Part shown: positions 32,048 through 42,678 of the stretch, in pieces | Numbering within the stretch: the stretch's first letter is position 1 | How the letters are laid out: each line of letters begins with the position of its first letter | NCBI GenBank assembly: GCA_965112735.1 | Contig: OZ218958.1 | Location: forward strand, 992,001 to 1,056,000 | DNA length: 64,000 nt | Source: Phaeosaccion multiseriatum | Taxonomy: Eukaryota; Ochrophyta, other classes | Reading direction: 5' to 3' | The notes under the pieces: model-generated | What the model was told of the DNA's origin: nothing | Database searches by the model: none | What the model saw: only the letters and a program-made list of their open reading frames with translations | Program-made: the position numbers and the translations under genes

Positions 32048-34330
32048 AGGGATGTGGTACTCGACCAGAAGTCCCTCGGGACGATCGGCAGGCAGAGTAC
32101 ATCCCCGCCCAACCGTAAGCTTCCTCAGGCCAGCAGGCAGATTCTCCAAATGGCAAGTGTAGTACCTTGCCAACCGTAGAATCTGGAGCGAAGCAGGCAG
32201 GGCCAGGGGGAGGTTAAAGTACCGCCCCATCTCCACCTCCTCCACACCGCAAGGAAGGACCACGTGGTGATTGAATTCCGAGTACTGGGCAAATGTGATC
32301 TTTTTCAGCGAAGCGGGCAGCTCCAAAGGGAGATTAAAGTCCCGCCCCATCACCACCTCCTCCACACCACAAGGAAGGACAACGTGCTGATTGAACCTTG
32401 CGCCAAATGTGATCTTCTTCAACGAAGCAGGCAGGGCCAAAGGGAGGTTAAAGTCCCACCCCATGTGCACCTCCTCCACACCGCAAGGAAGGACCACGTG
32501 CTTATTGAAGCTTGTGCCAAATCTGATCTTCTTCAGCGAAGCGGGGAGATCCAAAGGGAGATTGAAATCCCGCCCCATCTCCATCCCCTCCACACCGCAA
32601 GGAAGGACCACGTGCTGATTGAAACACCAGCCAAATGTGATCTTCTTCAGCGAAACAGGTAGGGCCAAAGGGAGGTTAAAGTCAAGCCCCATCTCCACCT
32701 CCTCCACACCACAAGGAAGGACAACGTGCTGATTGAATCTTCCGCCAAATCTGATCTTCTTAAGCGAGGCAGGTAGGGCCAGAGGGAGGTTAAAGTCCCA
32801 CCCCATGTCCACCTCCTCCACACCGCAAGGAAGGACCACGTGCTGATTGAATCTTGCGCTAAATCTGATCTTCTTTAGCGAGGCAGGTAGGGCCAGAGGG
32901 AGGTTAAAGTCCTGACCCATGTCCACCTCCTCCACACCGCAAGGAAGGACCACGTGCTGATTGAATCTTGCGCTAAATCTGATCTTCTTTAGCGAGGCAG
33001 GCAGCTCCAGAGGGAGGTTAAAGTCCCACCCCATCTCCACCTCCTCCACACCGCAAGGAAGGACCACGTGCTGATTGAATAGTCCGCCAAATGTGATCTT
33101 CTTCAGCGAGGCAGGTAGGTCCGCAGGGAGGTTAAAGTCCCTACCCATCACCACCTCCTCCACACCGCAAGGAAAGACCAAGTGCTGATTGAATAGTCTG
33201 CCAAATGTGATCTTCTTCAGCGAAGCGGGCAGCTCCAGAGGGAGGTTAAAGAAATATCCCATCACCACCTCCTCCACACCGCAAGGAAGGACCACGTGCT
33301 GATTGAACCACAAGCCAAATGTGATCTTCTTCAGCGAAGCGGGCAGCTCCAAAGGGAGGTTAAAGTTATATCCCATCACCACCTCCTCCACACCGCAAGG
33401 AAGGACCACGTGCTGATTGAATCGCGAGCTCCCGCTAAATCTGATCTTCTTCAGCGAGGCAGGCAGGTGCAGAGGGAGGTTAAAGTCCCGTCCCATTACC
33501 ACCTCCTCCACACCGCAAGGAAAGACCACGTGCTGATTGAATTTCTCGCCAAATGTGATCTTCTGCGGCGAGGCAGGTAGGGCCAGAGGGAGGTTAAAGT
33601 CCCAACCCATCTGCACCTCCTCCACACCGCAAGGAAGGACCACGTGCTGATTGAACCTTTCGCCAAATGTGATCTTCTTCAGCGAAGCGGGGAGATCCAA
33701 AGGAAGGTTGAAGTCCCGCCCCATCTGCACCTCCTCTACGCTTCTTGGCAATGTTATGTTACCTTGGTTGAAATGGTCCGAGAAGCACACACGCTTGACC
33801 GATGCCGGCAATAGCGCCAACGCCTTCGTGACCAGGGCATCGCCAGCAGAGGTCAGATCCAGAGCATGAAAGTAGCTCCTGCTGGGGCACAGGCGCACAG
33901 CGGCAATGCCGAACGTGCGTCTCGGTTTGCCTCCCCCCAGGCCTCCCTCTCCCAGGTTAGTGGCCCCCACCTCTGCCGCTAGAGATGGTGATGCACGAGT
34001 GTGCTTCTCCTCTTCCCGCTGCTGCCACCGGAGGACACCGAGCATATGCTGTTGGACAGGGGCGGGCGCAGCGGAAGTCAGCACGAGAGTGCGTGATGTC
34101 ACCTCGTCGAGGGCCCGGCTGACACCCCAAAGTTCCTTGCTCCGCAGTACGGTATCGAGAACACCCCAGGCCGCTACAGTCTGACTCCTGCTGTCCCCAG
34201 CTTGGAAGGTGCACGCAGTAGAGGGACCAGCGGCGCCCTGCTGCTGGGGACTGTGAGGTATCATCCTCCCCGCCTCTCCCGCCTCTCCCGCCTCTCCCTG
34301 CTGCCGGCACTCCTGAGCGCGGCGTTTCAT
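31994..34330 (-). CDS. FNIP-like repeat protein A
   Basis: Single open frame of 778 residues. A unique N-terminal region (about 200 residues; SRALDEVTSRTLVL, RSYFHALDLTSAGDALVTKA, LLPASVKRVCFSDHFNQGN) is followed by 13 tandem 38-residue units. Each is two half-repeats of 19: LPASLKKITFG..FNQHVV and LPCGVEEV.MG.DFNLPL. The repeated LP...FN pattern is like FNIP repeats of Dictyostelium and giant viruses, and a solenoid is likely. Units are 114 bp and highly similar in DNA, which suggests homogenisation. The last coding bases lie inside a fold-back element; the paralogue B has an acidic tail instead, whose remnant survives beyond the insertion at 31100-31290. The start is ATG at 34330, conserved with B. 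Function unknown; there is no signal peptide or TM segment. Confidence 0.8.
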   Translation of the reverse strand: MKRRAQECRQQGEAGEAGEAGRMIPHSPQQQGAAGPSTACTFQAGDSRSQTVAAWGVLDTVLRSKELWGVSRALDEVTSRTLVLTSAAPAPVQQHMLGVLRWQQREEEKHTRASPSLAAEVGATNLGEGGLGGGKPRRTFGIAAVRLCPSRSYFHALDLTSAGDALVTKALALLPASVKRVCFSDHFNQGNITLPRSVEEVQMGRDFNLPLDLPASLKKITFGERFNQHVVLPCGVEEVQMGWDFNLPLALPASPQKITFGEKFNQHVVFPCGVEEVVMGRDFNLPLHLPASLKKIRFSGSSRFNQHVVLPCGVEEVVMGYNFNLPLELPASLKKITFGLWFNQHVVLPCGVEEVVMGYFFNLPLELPASLKKITFGRLFNQHLVFPCGVEEVVMGRDFNLPADLPASLKKITFGGLFNQHVVLPCGVEEVEMGWDFNLPLELPASLKKIRFSARFNQHVVLPCGVEEVDMGQDFNLPLALPASLKKIRFSARFNQHVVLPCGVEEVDMGWDFNLPLALPASLKKIRFGGRFNQHVVLPCGVEEVEMGLDFNLPLALPVSLKKITFGWCFNQHVVLPCGVEGMEMGRDFNLPLDLPASLKKIRFGTSFNKHVVLPCGVEEVHMGWDFNLPLALPASLKKITFGARFNQHVVLPCGVEEVVMGRDFNLPLELPASLKKITFAQYSEFNHHVVLPCGVEEVEMGRYFNLPLALPASLQILRLARYYTCHLENLPAGLRKLTVGRGCTLPADRPEGLLVEYHIPGLLEVADSYWGCWKAPG

Positions 34331-34826
34331 TGCTCTTCCTTTTCGGGGGAAAGAAAAAAAGGCGGGGGCCCGGCCTGAGAGCGATAATAGTTGACAGCAG
34401 TCAGCGGCTGTAGAGGAGAAGTTGACGTGCGGGAAGATGGCTCCTCAAGTCCTGCGTATTCGCGTTCAAAGCTTTTTTCTTCAAGGATGCGAACGAGCTT
34501 CCATTTAGGATCTGTGAATACTGTGTTGAAGCACCAACACGCGAACTCGGTCCCCACGAGGATCCGAGGAGAGATTATTATAAAAAAATCAAGCAAGAAA
34601 ACAGGAAGGAAGAGAAGCAAGCTAAATAGCGCAAGGGAGGGCCGCGAAGGGGGGGGGCGCAGCAGTAGCAGCAGCTGCTGAAAGGAAAGGAGGACGTGGA
34701 GCTAACATGTTTTAAAGCTCTCAGGACCGGGCCCCTGCCTTTTTTTCTTTCCCCCATGAGGGAAGCGCAATGAAACGCCGCGCTCAGAAGAAGTAGAGTA
34801 CACACCTTGCCGAAGAAAGAGACAGG
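34331..34826. promoter_or_regulatory. Divergent intergenic region FNIP-A / duplicated ubiquitin-like exon
   Basis: About 500 bp, clearly related to the inverted region 62296-62791, with shared blocks such as CAGCGGCTGTAGAGGAGAAG. It therefore came as one unit with both flanking coding pieces. It presumably includes the FNIP-A promoter. Confidence 0.5.
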
Positions 34827-35110
34827 ATGAGCGGCGAGTGGCGCAAATGGAGCACCTCCAAGGGTGGCAAGATGTCAACACACTCACTCACTACGGCCAA
34901 TCATGGCTTCGACGGCAACTCCTCCTTTCAGGATTTCAAGAAGTGGAAGGAGCTGGGGATGAATAAGAAGGAGGCGAAAATGGCACAGATTCTGTGCGGC
35001 TTCCCACCGAAGTACGTGGTCAACACGGAAGGGAGGGAGGTGTAGATTGTGGGGTTTTTTTGGATTCGTGTCCTCTCTCCGTCCATGCCGCTCCTCTCTA
35101 TCTATATATC
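34827..35110 (+). pseudogene. Duplicated first exon of the ubiquitin-like gene
   Basis: Starts MSGEWRKWSTSKGGKM and continues through the ubiquitin-like part to CGFPPK, where a GTACGT donor (about 35011) matches that of the intact gene on the minus strand at 62099. Compared with that copy it has lost WRLRVKA at the N-terminus and two residues in the middle. Homology continues a short way into intron 1 and then stops; what follows is an unrelated oxidoreductase. No second exon is present, so this is a fragment. Confidence 0.75.
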
Positions 35111-35226
35111 TCTAGCCCTCTCCAGCCCTCTCCCTCCCTCTCCTTTTGTCATCATGTTGTATGTCCATTGTCCATCTCACACTTGGCGGCAACTGTACAC
35201 ACATGCGGCTCACATGATGACCACAG

Positions 35227-36089
35227 GAGGGGCGGAGTACGGCGTGACGGCAGAGAGCGTCGCCATCGGCTTCGCGAAGGTCATGGAACGCATGGGCAAG
35301 ATTCGAGGTAGGGAGGTGGACAACCAACATGCATACATGTAGCGGCATAGAGGCAAGAGACAAAGAGGCATGGTGGCGTAGCTCGCTCTCTCTCTCCACC
35401 CCCTTAAGCCCCTCACGTTCCTCCCTCACCACCCCCATCCACTGCCACCCCCCCCTCTCTCCCCTCTCTGACAGCTGGCATCTCGCATCACGACTCTGCC
35501 GAGCGATTCAGCAAGGGCCTCGGTATCGATATCTTCTTGGGCAGAGGGACCTTCACAGGACCCAACACCATTGAGGTCAATGGCAAGACCCTCAAGTTCA
35601 AGAAGGTGTGCCAATAGTCAATAGGTGTATGTCACAATGGGCGGGTGGGTGCGTGCAGTATGTCAATGGTGTAGTATGTCATAGGTTGAGGGATGGAGGG
35701 TGGTGGGTGGACTAGCTGGGGAGGTGGCAATCTGTGTGAGAGGGTGCGTGAGCCCGTCTTGTGGTGTAAGTGTGTCCTTCGCAGCACACCCATGTCTGTT
35801 TGCCCTCTCCTTTTGTATTCTCTCTTTCTCTCCTCCCCACTCCCCCCCCCCCCCGTATCTTCTCCCTCCTCATACGCCTCCAACTACTCTCCCCCCAGGC
35901 GGTCGTCGCTACCGGTGACACAGCGGCCCTCCCGCCCATCCCCGGTCTTGCCGAGGCCCCTTACCTTACCAATAACTCCATCTTCAATCTCACCACTTTG
36001 CCCCCGAGGATGCTCGTCATTGGCGGAGGTAAGAGACAATGCATGTACACGTGTACACCTCTGACGTATTCTTCTGCTACTACTACCTT

Positions 36090-36168
<79 letters not shown>

Positions 36169-36174
36169 CTTCTG

Positions 36175-36244
<70 letters not shown>

Positions 36245-36285
36245 AACTACTACAACTACTACTACTCCTACTACTACTACTACTC

Positions 36286-36351
<66 letters not shown>

Positions 36352-37316
36352 CTACTACTACAACCCCTGCTACTCCTGCTCTGCTTGACCCTAAAACGCG
36401 CAACGCTTCTCTCCTGCCTCGCCCTGCTCCCCTCCTCTTGCTAGTTGTGCCTGGGCTATCAATCATTAACCCCACCCTGACACCCCAACCCTCTGTCCAA
36501 TCCAACCCAACCCAACCCACCCAACACCCTCCCAGGGCCCATCGGTCTGGAGCTTGACCAAGCAATGCGCCGCTTCGGATCGGAAGCAACGTGTTGGTGC
36601 GCTCTGACCAGGTAAGACTCTCTTCTCGAATGTCTCTCTCTCCCTCTCTCTCTCTCCCTCTCTCCTCCCCTCTCTTTCCCGTCTCTGTCTCTCTCTCTTT
36701 CTCCCCTTCTGTCTCACCTCTCTCCCTCTCTCTCTCCCTCTCTCCTCCCCTCTCTTTCCCCTCTCTGTCTCTCTCTCTTTCTCCCCCTTCTCTCTCACCT
36801 CCACACCCCTCCCTGTACCTCCCCCTCCCTCCCCTTCCTCCCCTCCCTCTCCAACAAAAGATCATGCCCAAGGAGGACGAAGACGCCGCTCGCATCGTGC
36901 AGGAGCAGCTCCCCAAAGACGGCATCAAGTTCAACTTCTACTTGAAGTTTGACAAGGTGGAGACAGTCGTAGGGCAACAAGGAGTAGCCGGTGGAGACCG
37001 TATGACAACCGTCGCTGACGTCATGAGAGTAACGTGCCGACAAGGCGGACCCGATGGAGAGGAGGAGAAGGAGGTGGTGTTCGAAGCCGAGGCACTGCTC
37101 GTTGCTACAGAACACAAACCCAATGTCCAGGGCCTCAAAACCACCCAAGTATGACACTCGCAATGGGGTGGAGGTGAACGATCAGCTGCAGACGTCCAAC
37201 AAGGCGATTTTCGCGGTGGGGGACTGCTGCACACCGTTTCAGTTCACGCACGTGTCGGACTTTATGGCGCGAATCGTCATTCGCAAGGCGCTCTTCTTCG
37301 GCAAGGGCAAGTTCAG
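35227..37316 (+). pseudogene. Mercuric-reductase-like flavin disulfide oxidoreductase, truncated and broken
   Basis: Exon-like blocks: 35227-35307, 35475-35605, 35899-36028, 36536-36611, 36861-37316. They encode GAEYGVTAESVAIGFAKVME, GISHHDSAERFSKGLGIDIF, AVVATGDTAALPPIPGL, VIGGGPIGLEL (NAD(P)H-binding GxGxxG), IMPKEDEDAARIVQEQL and AVGDCCTPFQFTHVSDFMAR. This is the pyridine nucleotide-disulfide oxidoreductase family, MerA-like branch. Missing are the N-terminal FAD-binding motif and redox-active CxxxxC exon, and everything after FFGKGKF. The frame breaks at about 36570 (after RRFG) and at about 37140 (after NVQGL). The neighbouring sequence on each side belongs to other genes, so this is a trapped internal fragment. 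An intron holds a (CTA)n repeat. Confidence 0.8.
36085..36360 (+). repeat. (CTA)n microsatellite
   Basis: About 275 bp of CTA trinucleotides with a few CCT and CAA variants, inside an intron of the broken oxidoreductase. Confidence 0.95.
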
Positions 37317-37576
37317 GTATGTTCATGTTGTCTCATGTCATCTTACATCATCGTATCTTACTGTGGAGCGGCGGTGTGGCATCCCTTGTAGTGGGTGGGG
37401 AGCGGGTGGGAGGCGCGGGTGGAAAGAGTGGTGACAGGCGGGCCGGCCCCGCCTCCATTGGGTCTGTCGCTTCTCTTTGTCTTCTTCTTTGTAGGATGAG
37501 AGATGCTGACCTATCGCTCTCCCCTCCTCTCCACCTCGACTCCTCTCCACCTCCACCCCCTCCCTCACCCCCACTC

Positions 37577-37665
37577 CACGGGGTGTCAGGACAGAGGGGT
37601 GAGGGGTGTCAGGACAGAGGGGTGAGGGGTGTCAGGACAGAGGGGTAAGGGGTGTCAGGACAGAG
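37577..37665 (+). repeat. Remnant 23-bp minisatellite at duplication breakpoint
   Basis: Four copies of the GGGGTGTCAGGACAGAG unit. Immediately downstream (37666 on) the sequence is colinear with AIP1 intron 6 from about 26177. Upstream there is no AIP1 sequence. The duplication endpoint therefore lies in or at the minisatellite. Confidence 0.9.
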
Positions 37666-37887
37666 GGCCGCTGCCAAAGGCGGTTACATTCTGCTAATAC
37701 GTGGATGCCATGTAGGAATTCACCTCAAATGTGTTGTTCGATCTCTCGTGGTCTCTCGTCTCTCCCTTTCTCTGTCTCTCTCTTCCTCTCTCGCGTTCGC
37801 GCTCTCTCTCTCTATCCTCTCTTCGTCGTGCGCTCTCTCTCTCTCGCTCTCCCTCCGTCTATTTGACCGAATCACCAACTGCTGCAG

Positions 37888-38180
37888 GTCTTCGCTGGCC
37901 CTCCCTTCAAGCTTGACCACAGCAACATCGCCGAGCACAGCAACTTTGTCAACTGCCTCCGGTACAGGTGCGCGAGACGAGGGGACGAGAGAGAGAGGGG
38001 GGGTGGAGAGAGAAGAGAAGAGACAGAGGCTGAAGTCTCCTTGAACATTCTGCGCCTTTTGACCTCTGAGAAGTTGAGTTTCAGGTGTTTGTCTTCACCA
38101 ACTGCGGTCGATCTTCACACGCCAGTCCCTCCATCCTTCCAGTCGTGCGTCTCCTGACGGTGTGATTGCTGCTGTATCAC

Positions 38181-38213
<33 letters not shown>

Positions 38214-41200
38214 CTACTGCTGCGGTGCACCACCTGCTGCTGTATCACCAACTGCTGCTGCTGCAGCCCGAATGGCGAGATGGCGGCGACTTGCGGCAGC
38301 GATTACAAGGTAAGAAAAGAAGAGACCAGAGGGCAAGGACAGAGAGAAGAAAGACGAGAGGAATAAGACCAGAGAAAAGAGTCATCATACCTCCCCCCCC
38401 CCCCTGATCCCTCTGAGACAGATCTGGCTGTATGACGGAAAGACAGGGAACCCAACCAAGCAGCTGTCACCCTCCTCCTCTGGCGACGACCATACCGGTA
38501 GTGTGTACTCCCTTGCCTGGACCGCTGACTCCTGCCGCCTCGCTACGGCCTCTGCTGACAAGACAGTCAAGCTCTGGGATGTGGTGGGGGGGGAGTGCGT
38601 CTTCACGTGGACCTTCGGCACCCAGGTGAGTTGAGTGAGTGGTTGGGTGGTTGGGTGGTGGGTGGGTGGGTGAGTGAGTGAGTGAGTGAGTGAGTGAGAG
38701 TGAGTGAGTGAGTGAGAACGAGTGCGTGAGTGAGAGTGAGTGAGTGAGAGTGAGTGAGTGAGTGAGAAAGAGTTGCGTGAGTGGTTGAGCGACAAATACT
38801 TTTTCCTGCCCTGCCCTTGACCCACGCAATATTCCCTCACAGGTTGGCGACATGCAGGTGTCTGTGGCCTCTCTCAACGGCCTCAGAGGGTACGGCTTCG
38901 CCTCCGTGTCTCTGTCGGGCAACATCAATCTCCTCAAAGAAGGGGAGCCCAGCACCCCCCCTCCGCCACCGTGCAGGCACATCAAGTAAGTACGAGTACA
39001 TGAAAGAGTTGGTGATACACAGAGGGAGAGAGGAAGAGGGAGGGAGAAGTGGGACACACAGACAGACGGAGGCAGGAGATTTGCATATCATTGACCTCCT
39101 CCTCCTCCTCCCCCTCTTAAGGTTTCCATCACCGCGCTTTGTCCGACGGTGGACCCTACGACGGGCGACGGGCTATTTCTTGTCGGGCTCCTTTGACGGG
39201 GTTGTGATTGCGTGGGATCCTGCCTCCTTGAGAGGTTCGAGGCTCACCGCGCAGGTGCGAAGAGAGAGGAGGAGGAGGAGGAGGAGGAGGAGGAGGAGGA
39301 GGAGGAGGAGGAGGAGGAGGAGGAGGAGGAGGAGGAGGAGGAGGAGGAGGAGGAGGAGGAGGAAGAAGAAGAAGGGTCACTTGCTATGAACTGTCCCGAG
39401 GGGTGTATTTCAACCCTCCTCCCCCCCCCCCCCTCCCTCTCTCCCCAACCAGAGCGGCGGCTGGAGCAGCAGGGCGGCGGTGTGCGGAGCAGCCCACACC
39501 AATAAAGTGTCAGGCATTGCCCTGTCCGCCGCCGGAGTGGTGTCTGTCGGGTGGGATGACATGGTCCGGGTCGGGTCTGTCTCCACGGGAGAGGGGGGCG
39601 CGTATGTGAGCTGTGCGGCCACGAACGGACAGCCTTGTGGCGTGTCGGCTAGCCCTGCCTCCAGTTTGGCGGCGGTGGTGAGTGGACGAAGGGAGGGAGG
39701 GAGGGAGGGAGGGAGGGAGGGAGGCAGGCAGGCAGGCAGGCAGGGAGGGAGGGAGGGAGGGAGGGGGGGAGGGAGAGAATGGATGAGGGAGTAGGTGATT
39801 TGGTTGAGAGAGGACGTGATTAAGTAACGTGAGGGAGTGAGTGAGTGAGAGAGTGAGTGATTGAGTGAGTGAGTGGATGAGTGGGTGAGTGAGTGAGTGA
39901 GTGAGTGGGTGAGTGATTGAGTGAGTGAGTGAGTGAGTGAGCGGATGAGTGAGTGAGTGAGTGAGTGAGAGAGTGAGTGAGTGAGTGGATGAGTGAATGA
40001 GTGAGTGAGTGAGTGAAGGCGTGCGAAAGGTCAGGCCCTCATGTTTGTCTCTGTCTCTCCCCTCCTCGCTTCGACCTTGCCCCCCCCCCACCCACCCCCC
40101 TGTAAGGCTACCAACAAGGGCATCATGCTGTTCCGCGACTCCTCCGTGTTGTTGGGCATGGAGGTAAGCTACACCCCAACCTGCATTGCTCTCCTTGGAG
40201 AGGAGGAGGTGGCGGTGGGTAGCAGCGACAACAAGATTCACATATACTCTCTCCAGAGCGATGGTCATGACCTCACGGAGACGAAGGTGGTGGAGGGACA
40301 TCGCGGAGCTATCAAGGTTTGTTGGGAGGGAGGGAGGGAGGGAGGGAGGGAGGGAGGTAGGGGGTGAGAGAGGGAGGTGGGTAGTGCTTGTCATGGTTGG
40401 GGAGCGAGCCATCCATCCATCCATCCGCTGCCATCCATCCATCCATCCATCCTGCGTGTTTGGATGTATCTACCCCATTTTCCCTTCCAATCTCTCTCTT
40501 CTTCCCTCTCGCTCTCCCTGCCTCCCACCCTACAGCCCTGCCTGCCTGCCTGCCTGCCTGCGTGCCTGTCTGCCCTCTGCTCGACCTCTGACCTCCCTCC
40601 TCCTCCTCCTCCTCCTCCTTCTCCTCCTCCTCCTCCTCCTCCTCCTCCTCCTCCTCCTCCTCCTCCTCCTCCTCCTCCTCCTCCTCCTCCTCCTCCTCCT
40701 CCTCCTCCTCCTCCTCCTCCTCCTCCTCCTCCTCCTCCTCCTCCTCCTCCTCCTCCTCCTCCTCCTCCTCCTCCTCCTCCTCCTCCTCCTCCTCCTCCTC
40801 CTCCTCCTCCTCCTCCTCCTCCTCCTCCTCCTCCTCCTCCTCCTCCTCCTCCTCCTCCTCCCTCCTCCCTCCTCCTCCTCCTCCACCCCCTCCTCGTGCT
40901 GCTGCTGCTGCTGCTGCTCCTCCCTTCTCTTCCTCCTCCCCTCAGGCGCTGGCCTACTCCCCCGACGGCTCGCACTTGGCCGCAGGAGACGCCGCCAGGG
41001 AGTGTGTCGTGTGGGCGCGTGGAGGCTGGGAAGCGGTGGTGCAAGGACTTTGGCAGTTTCATACGAGCACCATCCTCACCGTCGCTTGGTCTCCGAGCGG
41101 GTATGTGTGTGCATGCATGTGTACGTGTTGTTTGGCTTTTATTTTTACATGGGACTGACTGGGGCAGAAATCTCTTTCTTTCTCTCTCTCTCTCTCTCAC

Positions 41201-41447
41201 TGTTTCTCTCCCTCTCTCTCGCTCTTTCTCTCTTTCTTTCTTTCGTTCTTTCTTTATTCTGTGTTTGCCTCTTTCAAATCTTTCATGTCCCATGTGCGCT
41301 GCTCCCCTGGCGGTTTGCCTTACCCCCGCTGCTGCTACTGCAAGCAGCTCTTCTTGCACGGCTACTACTACCTTTCCTTGGTACTGATGCCCCTTCTTTC
41401 TCCCCCCCTCCCCTCACACACACGCACATTCACTCACACACACTCTT

Positions 41448-41491
<44 letters not shown>

Positions 41492-41699
41492 CCGCGAAGT
41501 GGCCACTGGCGGCCTCGACGAGAACGTGTTTGTGTGGTCCTTGGACCAGCCCCGCCGCCGCATCCACTACCCCTTCGCGAACAAGGACGGGGTGTCAGGA
41601 CTACTGTGGCTCAGTGATGATGACCTCGTGTCGGCGAAAGGAGACCACTGTCTCGCTCGATGGAACGTGGGGCAAGACAGACACAAGCTCACCCAATAG
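37888..41699 (+). pseudogene. AIP1 second copy, 5'-truncated (exons 7-15)
   Basis: Exons 37888-37967, 38267-38309, 38422-38625, 38843-38985, 39122-39254, 39453-39677, 40107-40316, 40946-41100, 41492-41699 match exons 7-15 of the complete gene, with the same splice sites. Exons 1-6 (about the first 179 residues) are absent. Exon 10 has lost one C in a C run (near 38955-38961), shifting the frame. Exon 11 has gained a 7-bp duplication (GACGGGC, about 39163-39172), which restores it. The two together replace about 20 residues and leave the rest readable. Other changes are few (Asn to Ile in exon 7; GG to KG near the end). Without the first propeller's start it is probably not a functional AIP1, unless a new promoter and start are used. 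Confidence 0.85.
40596..40920 (+). repeat. Expanded (CCT)n tract in AIP1 copy 2
   Basis: About 260 bp of nearly pure CCT followed by CTG repeats before the exon 14 acceptor at 40945. It is longer than the 29203-29412 tract of copy 1, so it has expanded or contracted since the duplication. Confidence 0.95.
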
Positions 41700-42579
41700 A
41701 TGGCAATAGATGGAGTGGAGTGGAGCGGAGAGGAGGAGTGGGGAGGGACGTGTGTGTGTGGGAGGGGAGGGGAGGGGAGAGGAGAGGAGGGAAGGGGGGG
41801 GAGGGGAGGGAAGGGGAGGGGAGGGGAGGGGAGTGTGTGGGGGAGTGTAGAGTTGAGGAGCAATGCAGTCAGTGGAGCGGAGTGTTTGCTTGTAGGGGAG
41901 TGCAGTGGCGAAGAGCGAAAGTGGCGAATGTTTTGGGCTCTGTACACGTGTTGTGCGGGTAGAGTGTGTTTCGTGCAGAGTAACGTATGCAAAGCAAGAC
42001 GATGATGGATACTGAGGACAATCACAAATGGAAAGAGCGACTAGTGCGCGAATTGGTGGTACGGTTACTTCTCGGAACTGTTAAACTCCGCCGTAATTCT
42101 CCTTCAGCCCCAATTCATGCCCCTGAGGAGAGAGTGGGAGGGCAGTGGAGAGGGCAGCGGTGTTGGAGAGTAGGGAGGTCAAAGCAAGCTACAGGAGAGC
42201 CCCGTAACACGATGCATTTGTAGTAGATGCTTCATCCCTTGCGTACACGTACTCTGCTGCGGTCGCAGACCGTGGAAGCTGGCACGTAAGTCGAAGGGCG
42301 GGGAGGGGGCTCTGCTCACCTTGGGCTCTCTGTCCCTGTCCGTCCAGACCCTTCTCCTCCTCCGCTCCTCCTCCGAGGGGCCAAAGCGGTACGAGGGTGA
42401 GGATGAGGAACCTCATCAGTGCTGCCTCCCCCCGATACCTCCCGCCCCCTCTCTCCCACGTCTCCGCCTCGGTCCGCGCCTCACTCCCGTCAGTCGTCGT
42501 CCCCTGACCCTGCCCCTGACAGTGGCTTTGTTTCGTGCGTTGCATTCTCATAGAGCGGCACCTCCTCCGGGCACGTCTC
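41700..42579. other. Intergenic region, copy of 30215-31100
   Basis: Closely similar to the region after the first AIP1 copy, including the GGGGA repeat (41760-41830). It carries small differences, such as about 29 extra bases near 42080. No convincing gene is seen on either strand. Long frames here are driven by GC-rich composition. Confidence 0.65.
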
Positions 42580-42646
42580 CTAGACATCGACATCGCCATC
42601 TTCATCCTCCTCCTCCTCCTCTTCCTCATCGTTCTCCTCCTCCTCC

Positions 42647-42678
<32 letters not shown>

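Noticed and set aside
34827-35045. Independent 72-residue small protein
   Set aside because: Its C-terminal residues read into the intron after a conserved GTACGT donor; the matching intact gene splices there.
36083-36934. Minus-strand frame of 283 residues rich in Val and Ser
   Set aside because: It is the antisense translation of the (CTA)n microsatellite and CT-rich intron of the broken oxidoreductase.
40391-41359. Long frames made of poly-Gly, poly-Arg or poly-Pro over (CCT)n/(GGA)n tracts (also 29143-29376, 54575-54931, 51054-51341)
   Set aside because: They translate intronic microsatellites in several frames at once and lie between exons of well-supported genes.
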